From Thalassomonas sp. RHCl1 (GTDB lineage Bacteria > Pseudomonadota > Gammaproteobacteria > Enterobacterales > Alteromonadaceae): a stretch of DNA of 64,000 nt. The notes under the pieces are model-generated. The model made no database searches and was not told the origin of the DNA. It saw nothing but the letters and a program-made list of their open reading frames with translations. Each line of letters starts with the position of its first letter. The stretch's first letter is position 1. Shown here in pieces: positions 54,898 to 63,179 of the stretch. The position numbers and the translations under genes were made by a program. The stretch lies in the NCBI RefSeq assembly GCF_947387555.1, contig NZ_CANDNZ010000007.1:1-64000 (forward strand). Reading direction: 5' to 3'.

Positions 54898-55833
54898 ATG
54901 ACCGCTTTTAAATTACTGGACCTGTCCAAGGTGCCTGTCCCGGACGTTATATCGTCCCCGGACTTTGAAACAACTTACCAGGAATTGAAGGATATCCTGG
55001 TTGGCTTGAAAGAAGAATACCGCGATGTGCTGGCGCTGGAGTCTGATCCTCTGGCCAAAGCACTGCAGGTGTTTGCCTACCGGGAGATTTTGCTGGAAGC
55101 AAAAATTAATGATGCCACCCGGAGTAATATGCTGGCAACGGCTACGGCAAATGACCTTGATGCCATAGGTGCCCGCTATAACGTTGAACGCCTGGTGATC
55201 CAGGAGGCGAACACTGCTGCCGTGCCGCCGGTGGCACAAGTACTGGAGCAGGACAGCAGTTACCGTCGCCGTATTCAGATGGCCTTTGACGGTTTAAATA
55301 CCGCGGGCAGCGATGACGCTTATGTGTTTCATGCTTTATCTGCCAGCGGCGAAGTGTTGGATGTCGATGCTTCCAGTCCCAGTCCCTGCCATATGGTGGT
55401 GACTGTCTTAGGGCGAAACGGTAACGGCGTACCCGATAATAATGTCCTGGTTGATGTGCGTCGTTATTTCGGTCTTAGTGATGACGGCAGTCAGGTGCTG
55501 GAAACCGCTTCTAAGGTGCGTCCTTTAGGGGATAAAGTTTCTGTGGTGGCGGCACAGGTGATTGAATATCCGGTTGAGGCGGTCCTCACTATTCTGCCTG
55601 GACCGTCGGGCGAGGTGATCCAGCAAGCTGCCGAGACCGCCGTGTGGGCTTATGTCCGGGACCGCCACAAGTTGGGGTATGACGTGACCCGCTCCGGTTT
55701 ATATGCTGCTTTACATCAGGCAGGTGTTCATAGTGTTGAACTGATCACGCCGACAGCCGATTTGAAAATGAATAATGTTCAGGCGGCATACTGTAGTGGT
55801 GTTCAAGTGACGATAGGAGGCGTGGATGTCTAG
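54898..55833 (+). CDS. Baseplate J/gp47 family protein, cassette 4
   Basis: 311 aa, closest to cassette 2 J: FKLLDLSKVPVPDVI, DVLALESDPLAKALQVFAYR, INDATRSNMLATATANDLD and SYRRRIQMAFDGLNTAGSD. It has a GGGAGGGG binding site. It overlaps gpI by ATGTCTAG. The close pair (2 and 4) suggests one duplicated within the cluster. Confidence 0.9.
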   Translation: MTAFKLLDLSKVPVPDVISSPDFETTYQELKDILVGLKEEYRDVLALESDPLAKALQVFAYREILLEAKINDATRSNMLATATANDLDAIGARYNVERLVIQEANTAAVPPVAQVLEQDSSYRRRIQMAFDGLNTAGSDDAYVFHALSASGEVLDVDASSPSPCHMVVTVLGRNGNGVPDNNVLVDVRRYFGLSDDGSQVLETASKVRPLGDKVSVVAAQVIEYPVEAVLTILPGPSGEVIQQAAETAVWAYVRDRHKLGYDVTRSGLYAALHQAGVHSVELITPTADLKMNNVQAAYCSGVQVTIGGVDV

Positions 55834-56587
55834 CCCTGAGCAGGAAAACAGCTTGTTGCCGCCTAATGTTACCGGGTTGGAGTATCACCTTGAGCAAGTC
55901 GTCAAAAAAGCGACTGACTTGCCGGTGCCGATAGCCCAGTTGTGGGATCCTCATGCTTGCCCGCTGTCGCTTTTGCCCTGGCTGGCATGGGCGTTCTCGG
56001 TCGATGAATGGGATGACCGCTGGCCGGAGCATATTAAACGCCAGGTAGTGCAAAACTCTTTTGATATCCACCGCTATAAAGGCACCCCTTATGCGGTGCA
56101 GGAAGCGCTGGACAGTTTAAATATCAAAACGCACTTGCGTGAATGGTGGGCGCCAAACGGCAGTCAGGAGCCCGGTACCATGACGGTAGTGGCGTTAATT
56201 AATGAAAACCTCACCGACAATGACGAAGGGGTCATTACCCGGGAGATGCTGGAGCAGGTTACCCGGGTGATCAAATCGGCGCGGCGCGGGGTTATTCACT
56301 TTGATGTCGAGCTGGGGCTGGCGCTGGAAGAAAGCTTTGCGCTGTCAGCGGCCGTCGGACCGTCAATTGGCGTTATGGCGGATAACCTTGAACCTGAGCC
56401 TGTGGTGCCGGACGGCATAACTGCGAGTTTGGGTTATGGCGGGGTTATACATCGACAGGATTTTAATGATCAGCAAGTCGAATTTTCCCCCCTGGTGCCA
56501 GAGCTGATTTTTGCCAGTCCTCAGTTGGCCGGGGTCAGTCACCAGATGTGTTTATCTGATATTGACTTAGAAGGGATACTTTATTAA
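55826..56587 (+). CDS. Phage tail protein I family, cassette 4
   Basis: 253 aa. It has LLPPNVTGLEYHLEQVVKKA, LLPWLAWAFSVDEWDDRWPE and YKGTPYAVQEALDSL. Its C-terminal ~60 residues (SAAVGPSIGVMADNLE onward) have no counterpart in the other copies. GGAGG precedes the ATG. Confidence 0.88.
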   Translation: MSSPEQENSLLPPNVTGLEYHLEQVVKKATDLPVPIAQLWDPHACPLSLLPWLAWAFSVDEWDDRWPEHIKRQVVQNSFDIHRYKGTPYAVQEALDSLNIKTHLREWWAPNGSQEPGTMTVVALINENLTDNDEGVITREMLEQVTRVIKSARRGVIHFDVELGLALEESFALSAAVGPSIGVMADNLEPEPVVPDGITASLGYGGVIHRQDFNDQQVEFSPLVPELIFASPQLAGVSHQMCLSDIDLEGILY

Positions 56588-56700
56588 TGACAGGACTTAA
56601 GGGCAATTTTTGAAAATGGGGCTGGCCATGTGCCAGTTTGATATCGTCGACATTGATTAAGAAGGGATACATTCATGGCAGGACTTAAACTGCAATTTAC
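56558..56700. repeat. Direct ~50-bp duplication at the gpI/collar junction
   Basis: 56558-56610 and 56649-56700 share GA(T/C)ATTGA, AGAAGGGATAC and ATG(A/G)CAGGACTTAA. The first copy spans the gpI stop and makes a 7-codon false start of the collar gene; the second is the real start at 56675. Confidence 0.8.
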
Positions 56701-57202
56701 AGAAGCCGGACTGGCTAAGCTGTTGTCTGAACAAGACAAGGGCTTGAAAGGTGAGATCACGCATATGGCCTTTGGTGACGGGGCTTATGCGCCGGGCAAA
56801 AACCAGACGGCTTTACTCAGTGAAAAAGAACGCATCGAAGTGATGGATTACCAGGGAGACGGTAAGAACTTACGCATGGCGGGCAAATTTGAGGGGGAGC
56901 TTGAATACGCGATCCGCGAAATAGGTATTTTCCTTAGTGACGGTACCTTACTCGGGGTGTATTCCCAGGCAGGGAAAACTTTGGGTTATCGCACCCCGGT
57001 GGTGAAAATTATGCAATGGTTCACCCTCAATATCGAAGCCTTGCCAACCGACAGCGTCACCGTTGTCGTTGGCAGTGAAAACCTTAACCTGGTCATCGAT
57101 GAAGAGTTCGCACAAATGGCTGAGGTGCAAATTAATACCTTGCACCGGCAAATGCAGCAGGAATTTCGCTTGTTGGCCCTTGAGCAGCAGGCGGCTTCAT
57201 AG
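56675..57202 (+). CDS. Tail-collar fibre protein (DUF3751 type), cassette 4
   Basis: 175 aa, paralogue of the cassette 1 collar (44065): FTEAGLAKLLSEQDKGLKGE, MAFGDGAYAPGKNQTAL and AIREIGIFLSDGTLLGVYSQ. The ATG has an AGAAGGGA binding site contained in the duplicated junction. It probably carries the fibre encoded at 57388. Confidence 0.82.
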   Translation: MAGLKLQFTEAGLAKLLSEQDKGLKGEITHMAFGDGAYAPGKNQTALLSEKERIEVMDYQGDGKNLRMAGKFEGELEYAIREIGIFLSDGTLLGVYSQAGKTLGYRTPVVKIMQWFTLNIEALPTDSVTVVVGSENLNLVIDEEFAQMAEVQINTLHRQMQQEFRLLALEQQAAS

Positions 57203-57239
57203 CCAAGTCAATAGCGGTTTTTTTTGTGTAACAAATACA

Positions 57240-57262
57240 CTTTAGCGGCTCAGCCGCTAAAG
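57240..57262 (+). other. Hairpin between collar and fibre genes, cassette 4
   Basis: CTTTAGCGGC / GCCGCTAAAG with a 3-nt loop; no T-run follows. It may be an RNA-processing or pause element. Its place parallels the hairpin between gpI and collar in cassette 1. Confidence 0.5.
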
Positions 57263-57387
57263 TAAAACTAACTCAAACTCTATTCAAGTTTCTATTCAAA
57301 TTAACGGTCTGGCGAATTGGCTTAGCCTGCCGGGCTTTTCAGTACGGCGTGCATCAAGTTACACCGTAGAACAACAGGAGGACAAGA

Positions 57388-58014
57388 ATGTCTTTAACAC
57401 AAGATATTGCCAATGTGGTCCAGGCAGCTGAGAACATGACAGCGACCGTGACCGGCAGAATGGGGCAGATTGACCAGCGCATGGATGCTGCCGAAGCAGA
57501 ATTTGATGTCTGGCGAAACCAGAAAGATGTAACCGGCGATATCGCCGTCAACGGCGCTATGCGCTTGAATATTTTTCAGGGTTTTCTTCATTCCACCGGA
57601 GCGCCGTATGGCTTTGGCGGAGATAGTGGCGGTTTTGCCGGAAAAATAGATGATCTTGGCACCAGCTCTAATGTCTATTTGCATTTTAAAACGCCAATGA
57701 ACATCAACACCCATAGTGAAATGTATTGGTTCAATATCCGCGGTTATTGTTATGGTGCAGCAAAACTGATCGATGAGGTTATCTCCGGTTATTGTTATGC
57801 CACCAGCAAGTCCGTTATTAACAAGGCTAACGCCGGGGGCATGAGTCCTGACTCATACTCAGATGCAGCCGGTAATGTCATTTTACGTATTTTGGTGCCT
57901 AATACTTATTACAATTCCGTGTGTATTGATACCATGCGGGTGGGCAATGGCCGTTTATTTAATGCCGGTGATTTGGATGTCAAAGTCTCGCTTGCCGATA
58001 CGGTTGATTTTTAA
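57388..58014 (+). CDS. Putative receptor-binding tail fibre, cassette 4
   Basis: 208 aa. The N-terminal coiled coil (MSLTQDIANVVQAAENMTAT) matches the cassette 1 fibre; the remainder, beta-rich with several Tyr/Gly turns (HSEMYWFNIRGYCYGAAKLI), does not. AGGAGG precedes the ATG. A typical fibre chaperone gene follows. Confidence 0.68.
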   Translation: MSLTQDIANVVQAAENMTATVTGRMGQIDQRMDAAEAEFDVWRNQKDVTGDIAVNGAMRLNIFQGFLHSTGAPYGFGGDSGGFAGKIDDLGTSSNVYLHFKTPMNINTHSEMYWFNIRGYCYGAAKLIDEVISGYCYATSKSVINKANAGGMSPDSYSDAAGNVILRILVPNTYYNSVCIDTMRVGNGRLFNAGDLDVKVSLADTVDF

Positions 58015-58028
58015 CATTAGGAGTATGT

Positions 58029-58265
58029 ATGGATAATATCACTTTACCAACACCGACCACGGAAGAAATCCAGTTAATGGCATGGACCCAGATCAGAACG
58101 AAGCGGGATGCCTTGATGGCCGCGACCGACTGGACACAAATTTCTGACAGTCCCTTGTCCGCAGAAAAAAAAGCTGAGTTTGCCCAGTATCGCCAGGCCT
58201 TGCGTGACTTGCCGCAATCAACGGCTAATCCCGATGATATCGCCTGGCCGCTAAAACCTGAATAA
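58029..58265 (+). CDS. Tail fibre assembly chaperone (Phage_tail_APC-like)
   Basis: 78 aa. RTKRDALMAATDWTQISDSP, followed by SAEKKAEFAQYRQALRDLP and a final WPLKPE, is the signature of short phage tail assembly chaperones. It starts 14 nt after the fibre, with TAGGAG upstream. Confidence 0.85.
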   Translation: MDNITLPTPTTEEIQLMAWTQIRTKRDALMAATDWTQISDSPLSAEKKAEFAQYRQALRDLPQSTANPDDIAWPLKPE

Positions 58266-58438
58266 TTGGCTGATTGTTCGGTTAGCAATATTTAAACCCG
58301 GGTTATTGCCCGGGTTTTGCTATTTAGCCCCAGAGTCCTGTGCTTTGGCGCCTCCGGGGAAATTGTCGTTTAAATTAAGCTTAAGTTTACGTCAGCAAAC
58401 TTGGCTTAATTTAGCCGATAAAGGTTATCAGGTCAGAG

Positions 58439-58472
58439 TTGACCTGTAACGCAGCGAAAAAAAGGGTATTAT
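58439..58472 (+). promoter_or_regulatory. Late-type promoter P6, first of a triple array
   Basis: TTGACCTGT, 19 nt after CCTGT including GCGAAAAAAAGGG, then TATTAT, followed by CCCATACTGACAAAGAAGC. Almost identical to P7 and P8. Confidence 0.75.
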
Positions 58473-58622
58473 TTTCCCATACTGACAAAGAAGCAAACAA
58501 AGTGCTTTTGACATCAGATGTTAACAATATTCAATCAGGTGAGCTGTAATAAACCCGGTTTACCAGGTTTCACGGCGCTCTGTTTTTATGGCAATACTCA
58601 CTGAATTTGTCGCCGGTCAGAC

Positions 58623-58656
58623 TTGACCTGTAATACAGCGAAGAAAAGGGTATTAT
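58623..58656 (+). promoter_or_regulatory. Late-type promoter P7
   Basis: TTGACCTGT, 19 nt after CCTGT, then TATTAT and CCCATACTGACAAAGAAG. An additional upstream block (CGCCGGTCAGAC) is shared with P8. Confidence 0.75.
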
Positions 58657-58684
58657 TTCCCCATACTGACAAAGAAGTAAATAG

Positions 58685-58736
58685 CAGACAAACCGTTATA
58701 TCAAGCTTATCTGATATAACGGTTTGTCTGTTTTTA
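58685..58736 (+). terminator. Strong terminator between P7 and P8
   Basis: A 19-bp perfect stem (left arm 58685-58703, right arm 58712-58730) with an 8-nt loop and TTTTTA. It starts ~29 nt after the P7 -10 box, so P7 (and P6) should make only short transcripts unless read-through occurs. Confidence 0.88.
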
Positions 58737-58770
58737 AGGCAGTATTCACTGAGTTTATCGCCGGTCAGAC

Positions 58771-58804
58771 TTGACCTGTAACGCAGCGAAAAAAAGGGTA
58801 TTAT
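58771..58804 (+). promoter_or_regulatory. Late-type promoter P8 (DUF4815 operon)
   Basis: TTGACCTGT, 19 nt after CCTGT, then TATTAT and CCCATACTGACAAAGAAGC. It is the copy closest to the next gene, with a leader of ~240 nt. Confidence 0.75.
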
Positions 58805-58894
58805 TTACCCATACTGACAAAGAAGCCCATTAAAGGCTTCATTAACTACAGCAATGAAAACCAACCATTTCTTTTTAATGGTTGCCTTTTAAAG

Positions 58895-58918
58895 AAACCC
58901 GCCGCCGGCGGGTTTTTT
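58895..58918 (+). terminator. Leader terminator after P8
   Basis: AAACCCGCC / GGCGGGTTT stem with a 3-nt loop, followed by TTTCGTTTTT. It lies 136 nt upstream of the next gene and ~90 nt after the P8 -10. A second small hairpin (CAACCATT / AATGGTTG) precedes it. Confidence 0.85.
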
Positions 58919-59053
58919 CGTTTTTACCCGACGATAAACCAACGACCGGAACTGAATTCAGTTATCCCGGTGCTGGTGTTATGTGTGCTGGCCATAAGTC
59001 ATTGACTCTATGGCTGGTGATGTTCGTCATTAACCCCACAGGAGTGAACTACA

Positions 59054-59536
59054 GTGGCCATACTTACCCAAAGCGGGCGTACTGCCCTGGCGGAATTTGT
59101 TGCCAGCCAGCCTATTTTTATCGGCTGGGGACGAGGTGATGTCAGCTGGGGCGACAACCCCCCGGCAGAGCAGATCACCAGCACGACATTACTTGATGCT
59201 TTTGGTTATCGTAAAGCCAGCCGCATTAAATTTTGCCAGCCGGACAGTGACGGTGTGATTGAGGTACCCACCGGGAAGTTTTCCCTGGTGGAAACACCCA
59301 CCAACCATATTTATCTCGAGTTTAATTTCGACTTTGACAACGGCTTAGGGGAAACCTTAAGGGAAGTGGCGGTGATGGTAGGTGCTGAGCCTAAAGCCGG
59401 CTTACCTGACGGGCAATACTATTTTACCCCGGATGAGCTGGAGTCTGCTGGCAGCTTAATGCTGTTGGAGCATCGCAAGCCTTTATTCCGTGACCAGGGG
59501 GTCAAGGAAACATTTGAATTTGTCCTGAGTTTTTAA
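59054..59536 (+). CDS. Phage tail-associated protein of unknown function
   Basis: 160 aa from a GTG with an AGGAG site. It begins LTQSGRTALAEFVASQPIFI and GWGRGDVSWGDNPPAE, and later has LGETLREVAVMVG; the plan is reminiscent of collar domains like DUF3751 (initial segment, then a glycine-rich turn, then an ...REV.V.. strand). No named family can be given. It leads the DUF4815 operon. Confidence 0.55.
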   Translation: MAILTQSGRTALAEFVASQPIFIGWGRGDVSWGDNPPAEQITSTTLLDAFGYRKASRIKFCQPDSDGVIEVPTGKFSLVETPTNHIYLEFNFDFDNGLGETLREVAVMVGAEPKAGLPDGQYYFTPDELESAGSLMLLEHRKPLFRDQGVKETFEFVLSF

Positions 59537-59546
59537 AGGAAGCTTT

Positions 59547-61565
59547 ATGCAAGATTATTATCAAAGATTTGACCCTGCAAAGGGTTATGAACAACTGCTG
59601 TTTCGTTCGGGCAAAGGTTTGCAAAGCGCGGAATTAAACGATATCCAGGCCCAGGTTTCCCACCAGGTCAAAGGTATTGCCGATGTCTTGTTAAAAGACG
59701 GTGATGTCGTGCTTGACGGCGAACCGGCGGTGAACAGTGAAACCGGCCTGGTACAAATCGGTGCCTGTTCGGTTTATCTTCGCGGCCAAGTGCGTAGCCT
59801 GGAGCCGTCTGAGCTGGTGGTTGCTACCGATCAGATTGTCGATATCGGCGTCTGGCTCAGCGAAAGTGAAGTGACTGAACTTGAAGATCCCAGCCTAAGA
59901 GATCCGGCGGTTAGCGCCCACAACTACGACGAGCCCGGCGCGGCGCGTTTAAAAATCACCTGTCAGTGGGGTCTGGCTACCGACAGCGGTTTCGATGACG
60001 CCAACTTTTACCCGGTATACCGCATCGACAAAGGCGTGCTGATCATCAAACAGCCGCCGCCGCAACTTGATGCTGTGACTGTGGCGCTGGCCCGTTACGA
60101 TCGTGAAGCTAACGGCGGCAGTTATGTGGTTGACGGCATGAAATTAACCTATCGCGATATTGAGGGTGATTATCAGGTTTACAGCCTGGAAGAGGGCAAG
60201 GCCCATATCCAGGGCTATGAAGTGTCTTTTCCGACCTCACGCCGTGAACTTTTTGCCTATGATCCCGACAAGCAGCTGATTGAAAGTGAGCCGCATGTTT
60301 TTACCCCGGATCAAAACGGTGATATGCGTATCAACCTGGCTTTCTCTCCGGTGAACAATATCAGCCGTGTGGATGCCAACCTGGAAAAAACCGTCACCCT
60401 GACCCGCAGTGATATACGCGGATCAGTCGATCCGCTGCCGGATGTCGCGGTTTATGCTTTAGTCTCCGTGACTCAGAACGAGACGGTTTATCAGGAAGGG
60501 GTTGACTATAGCCTCGCCGGTAATCAGGTCAACTGGGGTCTGGGTGGCGCAAGGCCGGATGACGGTGAAAGTTATGAGGTTGTTTACCAGTTCCGTGAAC
60601 AATTGGATGTCACCGCCGATGAAACCGGTTTTACCTTAAATCAAACCCTGGCTGACGGCACCACCATAGTGGCCAACTCTGCTTTTGATGTTGACTATCA
60701 GTGGAGCATGAACCGTATCGACCTGGTGGTGTTGGATCAACAAGGCCAGGTACAGCGTATTAAAGGCGCATCCAACAGTTACGAACCGACGGCACCGGTA
60801 GCCCCGGATAATCAGCTGGTGCTGGCGCAAATCAGACAAAACTGGTTTAGCGACGGCAAGCCGGAAGTAACCAATTTAGCGGTACGCTCGGTACCTATGT
60901 CGACGCTGGAAGAAATGCAGCAGCAAATCGGCGATTTATATGACTTGCTGGCCATTGAGCGCCTGCGAAACGATGCCAATGCCGAAGAGCCGGCAGCCAA
61001 ACACGGCGTCTTTGTCGACCCTTTCCTTGATGACGATATGCGTGATGAAGGGCTGGCACAAACGGCCGCCATTATCGACGGTGAGTTGATGCTGCCGGTG
61101 GATGTCGAAGTCAGCGATTTAGCCCTGCCCAGTGAGGATCGTCCGGTAACGCTCAATTACCAGCTTGAAGCCGTGCTTGAGCAGACCATGAAAACCGGCA
61201 AAATGAAAGTGAACCCCTATCAGGCGTTTTCACCTATCCCGGCGACAGTGAAACTCACCCCGGCGGTGGATCACTGGACCCAAACCACCCGGGTCTGGAC
61301 CAGCCCTGTTACCCGCTGGATCACCCGCGGCTGGTGGCGGGTAAGACAACGGGTATGGAATAGCCGCACCCGTACCTGGAACTGGGTCTGGAGAAGGGGC
61401 TGGAATACTGTCAGCAATACCAATGAAACCGTGTCGGTTTCTTCCACTGCCGCCGAGTTTTTACGGGTACGCCAGGTCAATTTTGAGATCACCGGCTTTG
61501 GCGGTGGTGAGAAATTAGATCAGCTGATGTTTGACGGCGTCGACATTACCTCGGGAGCAAGATAA
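59547..61565 (+). CDS. DUF4815 domain phage tail protein
   Basis: 672 aa. The N-terminal YYQRFDPAKGYEQLLFRSGK and LQSAELNDIQAQVSHQVKGI are typical of DUF4815 tail proteins, large structural components seen in contractile-tail clusters. A Trp-rich segment at ~570-620 (WTQTTRVWTSPVTRWITRGW) is unusual. It ends inside what looks like an Ig-like domain (FDGVDITSGAR), which seems to continue in the gene at 61612. Stop and next ATG share a base (TAATG). Confidence 0.75.
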   Translation: MQDYYQRFDPAKGYEQLLFRSGKGLQSAELNDIQAQVSHQVKGIADVLLKDGDVVLDGEPAVNSETGLVQIGACSVYLRGQVRSLEPSELVVATDQIVDIGVWLSESEVTELEDPSLRDPAVSAHNYDEPGAARLKITCQWGLATDSGFDDANFYPVYRIDKGVLIIKQPPPQLDAVTVALARYDREANGGSYVVDGMKLTYRDIEGDYQVYSLEEGKAHIQGYEVSFPTSRRELFAYDPDKQLIESEPHVFTPDQNGDMRINLAFSPVNNISRVDANLEKTVTLTRSDIRGSVDPLPDVAVYALVSVTQNETVYQEGVDYSLAGNQVNWGLGGARPDDGESYEVVYQFREQLDVTADETGFTLNQTLADGTTIVANSAFDVDYQWSMNRIDLVVLDQQGQVQRIKGASNSYEPTAPVAPDNQLVLAQIRQNWFSDGKPEVTNLAVRSVPMSTLEEMQQQIGDLYDLLAIERLRNDANAEEPAAKHGVFVDPFLDDDMRDEGLAQTAAIIDGELMLPVDVEVSDLALPSEDRPVTLNYQLEAVLEQTMKTGKMKVNPYQAFSPIPATVKLTPAVDHWTQTTRVWTSPVTRWITRGWWRVRQRVWNSRTRTWNWVWRRGWNTVSNTNETVSVSSTAAEFLRVRQVNFEITGFGGGEKLDQLMFDGVDITSGAR

Positions 61566-61617
61566 TGGTTTTTGCACAGGCAACAATAAAGATTACAGCG
61601 GGAGCAAAATAATGGTT
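61552..61617. repeat. Direct 19-bp repeat with a 15-codon ORF between the copies
   Basis: CGGGAGCAAGATAATGGTT at 61552 recurs at 61599 with one change (period 47 bp). Each copy holds a binding site (GGGAG) and TAATG. Between them lies a 15-codon frame (61565-61612, MVFAQATIKITAGAK) coupled at both ends. Confidence 0.8.
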
Positions 61618-62811
61618 CAAGCAGACAGCAACGGCGTTGTCCGTGGTTCTTTTACCGTACCGAGCGGTGTGCCTTCGGGCACGAAATCGGTAACCTTTAG
61701 CGGTGATGGCGGCTCTTTTGGCGAAGCCAGCTATACCGGCAGTGGCCGTATCCAGGTCGCAACCATGCGCCGGGTACGTACCATTAACACCTGGCGGCAA
61801 CGCTGGGATCCGTTGGCGCAAACCTTTACCTTACCGCAAAGCCGGCATATTGCCGGGGTAGATCTGTGGTTTACCACCCTGGGTGAAGACACTGTCCGGG
61901 TGCAAATCCGCGAAACCGCCACCGGTTTGCCTAATCAGGAAGTACTGGCGGAAGCGACCCTGACCAAGGACGACATTTTATTAAACGGCCAGAGCACACG
62001 CTTTGAATTTGCCCCGGTATTCTTAAATGCCGATCAGGAATATGCCATCGTGGTACTAACCGATGATGCCGACTATGAAGTGTCGGTAGCGGAGCTGGGT
62101 AAATATGATAAAGAAGAGGGTTGGGTAACCAGCCAGCCGTACCAGGTAGGGGTATTACTGTCATCCAGTAACGCCAGTACCTGGACCCCGCACCAAAGCA
62201 TGGATTTAACCTTCCGTTTATTGGCGGCGAAATTCGATGAAACTTCCATGGTCTTGCCTTTGGGTGAAATGGAGGTTGCTGATATGTCCAACTGGTTGCC
62301 GCTGGGCACCGTTGAACGTCCGGGCACGGAAACCGACCTGCGCTTTGAATTTACCCCGCAGGGGGAAAACCAGCCGGTTTATACCTGCCAGGAAGGGGAG
62401 CCGGTTAATTTGTCGGCCAACTTTACCGGCAAACTGGATGTCCAGGCGCGTCTCACCGGTACCGAGACCCTGAGCCCGGTATTATATCCGGGGGTACAAG
62501 CGGCATCGGGTACTTTGGCGCAAACCGCTGATTATATCACCCGGGCCATTACCTGCGGCGCTAACAAAAAAGTAACCGTAGTGTTCGAATCTTTTGTTCC
62601 CGGGCTGGCCAGCGTGGATGTCTTTGCCGAACTTAACGGTGAGTGGCAGCAGATGACAGTGAATTCCGCCAGCGCTGTCGGGGATGAGTGGCAGAGTCTG
62701 AAGTTTATCTTTGATGATGTGACCAGCGATACCGTGCGCGTGAAGCTGGTGCTTACCGGCAGCGCCCAGGACAGACCCCGGGTGCGTGATTTACGGGTAA
62801 TGACCACTTAA
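61612..62811 (+). CDS. Phage tail protein, continuation of the DUF4815 protein
   Basis: 399 aa from an ATG with GGGAGCAAAATA upstream. It begins VQADSNGVVRGSFTVPSG, which reads like the second half of an Ig-like bacterial domain whose first half ends the 672-aa protein. It then has DPLAQTFTLPQSRHIAGVDL and beta-sandwich repeats. It is likely that the two form one structural unit, encoded either as two subunits or split by a past duplication. Confidence 0.65.
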   Translation: MVQADSNGVVRGSFTVPSGVPSGTKSVTFSGDGGSFGEASYTGSGRIQVATMRRVRTINTWRQRWDPLAQTFTLPQSRHIAGVDLWFTTLGEDTVRVQIRETATGLPNQEVLAEATLTKDDILLNGQSTRFEFAPVFLNADQEYAIVVLTDDADYEVSVAELGKYDKEEGWVTSQPYQVGVLLSSSNASTWTPHQSMDLTFRLLAAKFDETSMVLPLGEMEVADMSNWLPLGTVERPGTETDLRFEFTPQGENQPVYTCQEGEPVNLSANFTGKLDVQARLTGTETLSPVLYPGVQAASGTLAQTADYITRAITCGANKKVTVVFESFVPGLASVDVFAELNGEWQQMTVNSASAVGDEWQSLKFIFDDVTSDTVRVKLVLTGSAQDRPRVRDLRVMTT

Positions 62812-62928
62812 TACTTGCGTTATAACCGCCGGTATGAACTTCAACAATTACATTCAAGTGGCCGGCTTTATCCCTGGTCACTTGATTCTCTGGTATTTCA
62901 TTACCTCATTTACATTTCAGGAGGATTT

Positions 62929-63159
62929 ATGTTCGATAACAGAACACTCCACCAGGACTACCCCTTGCCGGATGCCGATAACTTCCTGCAGGACGACGTG
63001 GTCCGCATCGCTGAAGCGATCACCGCCATCGATAATGATTTCTTTCAAAACTCCGTCGATCTCCAGGAAAAACTGGAGCAGGAAGAAAGGATCAACGCAG
63101 AAAGATTCCGCCGCATCAAGATCAACCACCTGGTGGATGACCAGTTGTTTAACGTTTAA
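62929..63159 (+). CDS. Small helical phage protein
   Basis: 76 aa. It begins MFDNRTLHQDYPLPDADNFL and has a helical, acidic middle (ITAIDNDFFQNSVDLQEKL). The ATG has a perfect AGGAGG site; an upstream open frame from 62815 has none. Not recognised; its place between the DUF4815-type proteins and the following fibre-like gene suggests a structural or assembly role. Confidence 0.65.
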   Translation: MFDNRTLHQDYPLPDADNFLQDDVVRIAEAITAIDNDFFQNSVDLQEKLEQEERINAERFRRIKINHLVDDQLFNV

Positions 63160-63179
63160 GTAAGCTTTAAGGAAATTAC

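Noticed and set aside
57320-57350. Late-type promoter before the cassette 4 fibre
   Set aside because: CCTGC followed after 19 nt by TGCATC; the -10 box is too poor and surrounding sequence does not match.
58882-59139. Open frame of 85 codons before the DUF4815 operon
   Set aside because: It runs through a terminator hairpin and overlaps the start of the gene at 59054 in another frame; no ribosome binding site.
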